A DNA stretch of 8,807 nucleotides from JANXVV01 sp038230975 (GTDB lineage Bacteria; Planctomycetota; Phycisphaerae; Tepidisphaerales; Tepidisphaeraceae). The stretch is taken from contig JBBRMF010000223.1 of the NCBI GenBank assembly GCA_038230975.1, positions 1-8,807 of the forward strand. Reading direction: 5' to 3'. Position numbers and translations under genes: made by a program. The notes beneath the pieces were generated by a model. The model searched no databases. It was not told the DNA's origin and worked only from the letters and a program-made list of their open reading frames with translations. Of the stretch, positions 7,001 through 8,807 are shown piece by piece (position 1 is the first letter of the stretch; each line of letters opens with the position of its first letter).

Positions 7001-7895
7001 GCGCGCCACCGCTGATAATCAACGGTGTGCGCGCTTCATCGATCAGAATGCTGTCCACCTCATCAACAATCGCGAAATCCAACGGTCCCTGCACCTGTAG
7101 ATCCACCCGTTCCTTCATGTTATCGCGCAGATAGTCGAAACCGAATTCGCTGTTCGTGCCATAAGTAATATCGCATTTGTACTGCTGCTGGCGGGTATCG
7201 CCACCGGGTTCCATTTCGGATTGAATGAAACCGACGCTCATGCCCAGGTTCGTAAACGACGGCCGCACCCAGGTGGCATCGCGGCGAACGAGGTAGTCGT
7301 TGACGGTCACGACATGGGTGTGCATTCCCTCCAACACGCGCATGAAACAGGCGAGCGGAGCGACGAAAGTTTTGCCTTCACCGGTGGCCATCTCCGCGAT
7401 CTTTCCTTCGTATAGAACCAGGCCACCGATGAGCTGCACATCAAAGCAACGTGCCCGGAACGGCGGGCGGGAATCTGGATACAGCTTGCGAACCGCGCTG
7501 TAAATCTGCGGCGGAATGCTAACCGTCGCCCAGGATTCGCCGGTGGCGATCATCTTCCGCTGCACCTCGTCGTAGGCTTCCAACATGTCATCTTCGAGCA
7601 GATCAGGATCGAAATGATTCTCGGTATCGAAGATCGAACGGATGCCAATGTGACGATCCATCGACTCGCGAATGATGCCAAACGCCTCGGGCAAAACCTC
7701 TTCGGATCGTAATTGACCGGAAGTCAGCCCGGCTTTCAATTCGTGCGTACGGTCGCGGAGTTGCTCATCCGTTAACGTCTGGATCTGCGGTTCGAGCGCA
7801 TTGATCTGACTGACAATGGTTCGATATCGCTTGAGCAGACGGTCATTACGGCTACCGAAAACTTTCGTGAGAATCTTTTGTACACTGATGGCCAT
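4062..7895 (-). CDS. secA: Preprotein translocase ATPase SecA, long form
   Basis: SecA drives unfolded preproteins through SecYEG by ATP hydrolysis, at the inner face of the cytoplasmic membrane. The 1277-residue protein is complete. Motifs in order: FDVQLIGG (151-158), Walker A MATGEGKT (169-176), YGTNSEFGFDYLRDNM (245-260), Walker B DEVD (278-281), MTGT (507-510), TSVEKSE (574-580), ATNMAGRGTDI (630-640), RGRGGRQGDPGSSRFYVSL (670-688), EYDDVM (745-750), and the two-helix-finger/scaffold region with WKDHLYAMD (1135-1143). The C-terminal SEC-C zinc motif CPCGSGKKYKKCC (1260-1272, C-x-C-x8-C-C) binds SecB or the ribosome in other species. Two regions are longer than in E. coli: a Lys/Glu/Ala-rich stretch of about 50 extra residues at 320-385 (preprotein cross-linking domain) and about 250 extra residues at 790-1095 (helical wing region). 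The start is supported by AGAGG, 5 nt before ATG 7895. A small secreted-protein gene lies 135 nt upstream on the same strand. Confidence 0.97.
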   Translation of the reverse strand: MAISVQKILTKVFGSRNDRLLKRYRTIVSQINALEPQIQTLTDEQLRDRTHELKAGLTSGQLRSEEVLPEAFGIIRESMDRHIGIRSIFDTENHFDPDLLEDDMLEAYDEVQRKMIATGESWATVSIPPQIYSAVRKLYPDSRPPFRARCFDVQLIGGLVLYEGKIAEMATGEGKTFVAPLACFMRVLEGMHTHVVTVNDYLVRRDATWVRPSFTNLGMSVGFIQSEMEPGGDTRQQQYKCDITYGTNSEFGFDYLRDNMKERVDLQVQGPLDFAIVDEVDSILIDEARTPLIISGGAHDDAAKYRAADIVARVVIDKHRPYMEAEKAVDAAKRGIKASEGDEDKSKGDKKLIEAARARKAKAEKDLEIAEKGKEGITQFLEIERDRKTVHMTHDGIAAAQEAAGVGSFYVGNNMEWPHLMEQGLRAHLVYERDKEYVVEKQTNPHFSDIVIVDEYTGRKMAGRQWSDGLHQAIEAKEKVTIKQETQTLATITLQNFFKLYRALAGMTGTAQTEAEEFSKIYKLDVVSIPTNRPIARVDNEDRVYRTEKEKWEAIIDEIKDESDKGRPVLVGTTSVEKSEVLSKLLTKKYGVEHEVLNAKQHEREAAIVAKAGLQHQNAHNENCGNVTIATNMAGRGTDIKLAKEAHAAGGLHVIGTERHTARRIDNQLRGRGGRQGDPGSSRFYVSLTDELMSMFAGEWTIKVLGFLGMEEGMAIEDKRISKGILRAQKKVEERNFMQRKNLLEYDDVMDKQRLTFYGMRQQVLEGRDVNVVIWKMIGEAIRDAIDKYIVKDYTASVISEWSKTNFEVQIDAYDLRGMKHFDELERYIKDQARAEATTNITATLGEFMGEDDDDPSHWDTKNMASWMMSRFQVSLSQAQIRKSTPDDLEAMLRQAAVEQIDARDCSGLQKYLEPKFPEAELAAWAKEKYSIEITADDMFTGERAKALKSPEEIIDLIEGRARAAYARREIEYPVDHAMTFAFGGVDGETDNPYAAEYVRAWAKTKYGVDLSIEHIRSTSVRKLRDELIGMQEPYFTGDKLDKEVDAVIASAGGDLTKLSRIIFDRYGLVATAKDLEPAALAALAIEESDEEVDPKHPPTMTVHQYLWRRIRQFYRSELTELEQFVLIQIFDQTWKDHLYAMDMLKSGIGLHSFAERDPRILYKKEGFSFFQQMMAGVRDRVTDLIFRARVVGQTQSRSNYRETAAIHEDAGGYGVAENVRATGGMLEGQPPREEGEGEAPRKVQTIVNEAPKVGRNDLCPCGSGKKYKKCCGAHLA

Positions 7896-7899
7896 GTGA

Positions 7900-8043
7900 G
7901 CCTCTGATTGGGTTTAAAGTGGAGAATGCGAAAAACGGGATGAATCGCGCGACATCTCAAACGCCCACGGAGCTCGGTCCGCGGAAATTTTGACGACAAA
8001 ACGACACCTCGTGCCGAAGCAGAAATGAGATCAAACCAAAGGC
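7900..8043 (-). promoter_or_regulatory. Possible long-range hairpin hiding the secA Shine-Dalgarno
   Basis: On the minus-strand RNA, GCCTTTGGTT (8043-8034, the last codons of the upstream gene) can pair with AATCAGAGGC (7909-7900), which contains the secA Shine-Dalgarno: 10 contiguous pairs, two of them G-U. A second, inner helix is possible between ATCTCA (8031-8026) and TGAGAT (7959-7954), and a third local hairpin CCGCGG/CCGTGG within the loop. Together they could close the 124-nt loop. The fold has not been computed. Confidence 0.45.
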
Positions 8044-8339
8044 GGGGGCAAACGGAACTGAAACGGAGAACCCTCCACCCGATGCACGGCCGCAGGGACA
8101 CATACTACCTGCCGAACGGGTGACTGGGCCATCGGCCCTTCACGGCGGGCCTGATGCAGGCGAACCGCCGGAACCACCCGGCGAAACGTCACGCATAACC
8201 GCGTGGCCAATCGAGAAATCGGATCAGAAGCCGACCGTTGCAACTGTGCCCGAATTTCAGGCGCAGCGGCAGCGACCCGATCGGCACAGAGTGCCGTCGC
8301 GACCAGGGTCATTACTAATACGTGCCGTGTCCGCTTCAT
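8031..8339 (-). CDS. Small signal-peptide protein upstream of secA; candidate SecM-like arrest peptide
   Basis: 102 residues from the ATG at 8339. The N terminus is a classic Sec signal: MKRTR, hydrophobic core HVLVMTLVATALCA, then a small-residue region AAAA with a likely cut near residue 27. A TTG at 8360 would add seven residues but spoil the signal. The mature part is basic, without catalytic motifs or cysteine pattern, and I recognise no family. It ends SPFQFRLPPPLV, then stop. R-L-P-P-P resembles the R-A-P-P and R-A-P-G cores of arrest peptides such as ApdA, ApdP and ApcA, and poly-proline slows ribosomes. The gene precedes secA by 135 nt on the same strand, as secM does. The inference is that its own export is monitored and that stalling controls secA. 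No Shine-Dalgarno is seen, but a good promoter lies at 8377-8405. An ordinary small periplasmic protein is the alternative. Confidence 0.65.
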   Translation of the reverse strand: MKRTRHVLVMTLVATALCADRVAAAAPEIRAQLQRSASDPISRLATRLCVTFRRVVPAVRLHQARREGPMAQSPVRQVVCVPAAVHRVEGSPFQFRLPPPLV

Positions 8340-8344
8340 AAAAA

Positions 8345-8363
8345 GGTCAAGCCGGGTCAAGCC
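8345..8363 (-). repeat. Tandem 9-bp direct repeat in the leader of the small secreted-protein gene
   Basis: GGTCAAGCC occurs at 8345-8353 and again at 8355-8363, one base apart; its core GTCAAGC recurs at 8401-8407, overlapping the -35 box. On the minus strand this reads GGCTTGACC twice just before the ATG. It may be an operator or chance. Confidence 0.4.
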
Positions 8364-8376
8364 AATCGAACTTCAT

Positions 8377-8405
8377 AGTATCGGCACGATTTTCGGGGAC
8401 GTCAA
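8377..8405 (-). promoter_or_regulatory. Sigma-70-like promoter for the small gene and possibly secA
   Basis: TTGACG (8405-8400) and GATACT (8382-8377) are separated by exactly 17 nt, matching the consensus at 5 of 6 and 4 of 6 positions. RNA would start near 8370, about 31 nt before the ATG at 8339. No better promoter was found between the small gene and secA, so both may be read from here. Confidence 0.5.
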
Positions 8406-8788
8406 GCGGGGATTGAAAGAGTTTTGGGCTGGAGTGCGCCTAAACCTCCGCCGAAACTTGGGTTTACACTGCTTTCAATTTTATCCTCTGATGCTCTCGA
8501 TGCAACGGAATGCGACAATTCCGAGGGTGTCTGAAAAGACAAGATTTCGCGGTTATTGCGTGATCAGGTCAAGAATGTCCTACTTTGTTGTTGAGAATCG
8601 GGGCCTCTCTCGCATTTTGTGGCGAGCTTATTTTCAGGGTAGGAAACGAAAAGGGGACATGATTGGATGCCATTCACTTATGACCTATAAATCACCATAA
8701 GACTAGTTCAAAGCACCACTTGTCGCCAATTTGCGCATTGCCTTCGTTTATGCAACACTCTCTCCGTTGAGTCTATGTCCACTCTATC
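8406..8788. other. Stretch with no supportable gene
   Basis: About 380 bases. The only long frame (8203-8700, plus strand) begins opposite the secreted-protein gene and has no family-like features. Small hairpins exist (8528-8541, a 5-bp stem with a GAAA loop), but no RNA gene, repeat array or mobile element was recognised. It lies between divergent genes and should hold promoters for both. Confidence 0.5.
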
Positions 8789-8807
8789 GGAGGCCACGGA
8801 TGGCGAC
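8789..8807 (+). CDS. Start of a gene running out of the window
   Basis: GGAGG (8789-8793) lies 6 nt before an ATG at 8800, followed by GCG and two further bases. The Shine-Dalgarno and spacing are ideal, and the position after a gene-free stretch fits a real start, but only two full codons are visible and the product cannot be told. The coding part begins at 8800. Confidence 0.45.

Noticed and set aside
5955..7100. 381-residue open frame on the plus strand
   Set aside because: It lies entirely antisense to secA. Its long Phe/Leu/Ile/Asp-rich strings mirror secA codons, and it has no RBS or family motif.
8528..8541. TGTCT-GAAA-AGACA mini-hairpin
   Set aside because: A 5-bp stem with a GNRA loop is expected by chance at this length; no larger RNA structure around it was seen.
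8649..8660. AAAAGGGGACAT, similar to sequences seen near REP-associated transposase genes
   Set aside because: Single copy, no transposase gene and no paired hairpin nearby.
8203..8700. 165-residue plus-strand frame reaching into the gene-free stretch
   Set aside because: Its first part is antisense to the signal-peptide gene, there is no Shine-Dalgarno, and the rest has no coding-like pattern.
1..8807. CRISPR arrays, tRNA or rRNA genes, insertion-sequence ends
   Set aside because: Looked for on both strands by eye; no regularly spaced repeats, cloverleaf-like segments or transposase motifs were found.

Overview
The window looks like chromosomal DNA of a Planctomycetota-type bacterium, possibly Phycisphaerae. 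This is inferred from a very long SecA (1277 aa against about 900 in E. coli) and from an ABC-2 permease tail followed by a large membrane-anchored protein; no 16S or other marker is present. Most of the window has balanced to moderately GC-rich DNA. About 2.86-3.36 kb is visibly AT-richer: hand counts of single 60-base lines give roughly 35-50 % GC, against 57 % for one line inside secA.

Layout. (1) 2-2187, plus strand: the 3' end of an ABC-2 type permease gene, overlapping by ATGA a 583-aa membrane-anchored protein of unknown function. The two are probably translationally coupled. (2) 2337-2762, plus strand: rsfS, the ribosomal silencing factor, with an unclear start (an AUU codon sits best behind the Shine-Dalgarno sequence), followed by a strong bidirectional terminator hairpin. 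(3) 2886-3882, minus strand: a small accessory island with an unrecognised soluble protein, a RelE/ParE-type toxin gene broken by a one-base frameshift, and its antitoxin gene. The unrecognised gene may also have lost one base near its start, and its upstream RBS lies inside a perfect 11-bp hairpin. (4) 4062-7895, minus strand: secA, complete. (5) 8031-8339, minus strand: a 102-aa protein with a signal peptide, directly upstream of secA on the same strand, ending in R-L-P-P-P-L-V. (6) 8406-8799 holds no supportable gene. A plus-strand gene with a good Shine-Dalgarno probably begins at 8800 and runs out of the window.

The most interesting reading concerns items 4 and 5. A short Sec-exported protein precedes secA, as SecM does in E. 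coli. It ends in an Arg-x-Pro-Pro type sequence like known translation-arrest motifs. The codons for that tail are complementary over 10 contiguous bases (two G-U pairs) to the segment containing the secA Shine-Dalgarno. A ribosome stalled there would expose the secA start. This would be a SecM-like secretion monitor of unrelated sequence; it is a hypothesis built on visible sequence. SecA itself carries an expanded helical wing region containing five degenerate repeats.
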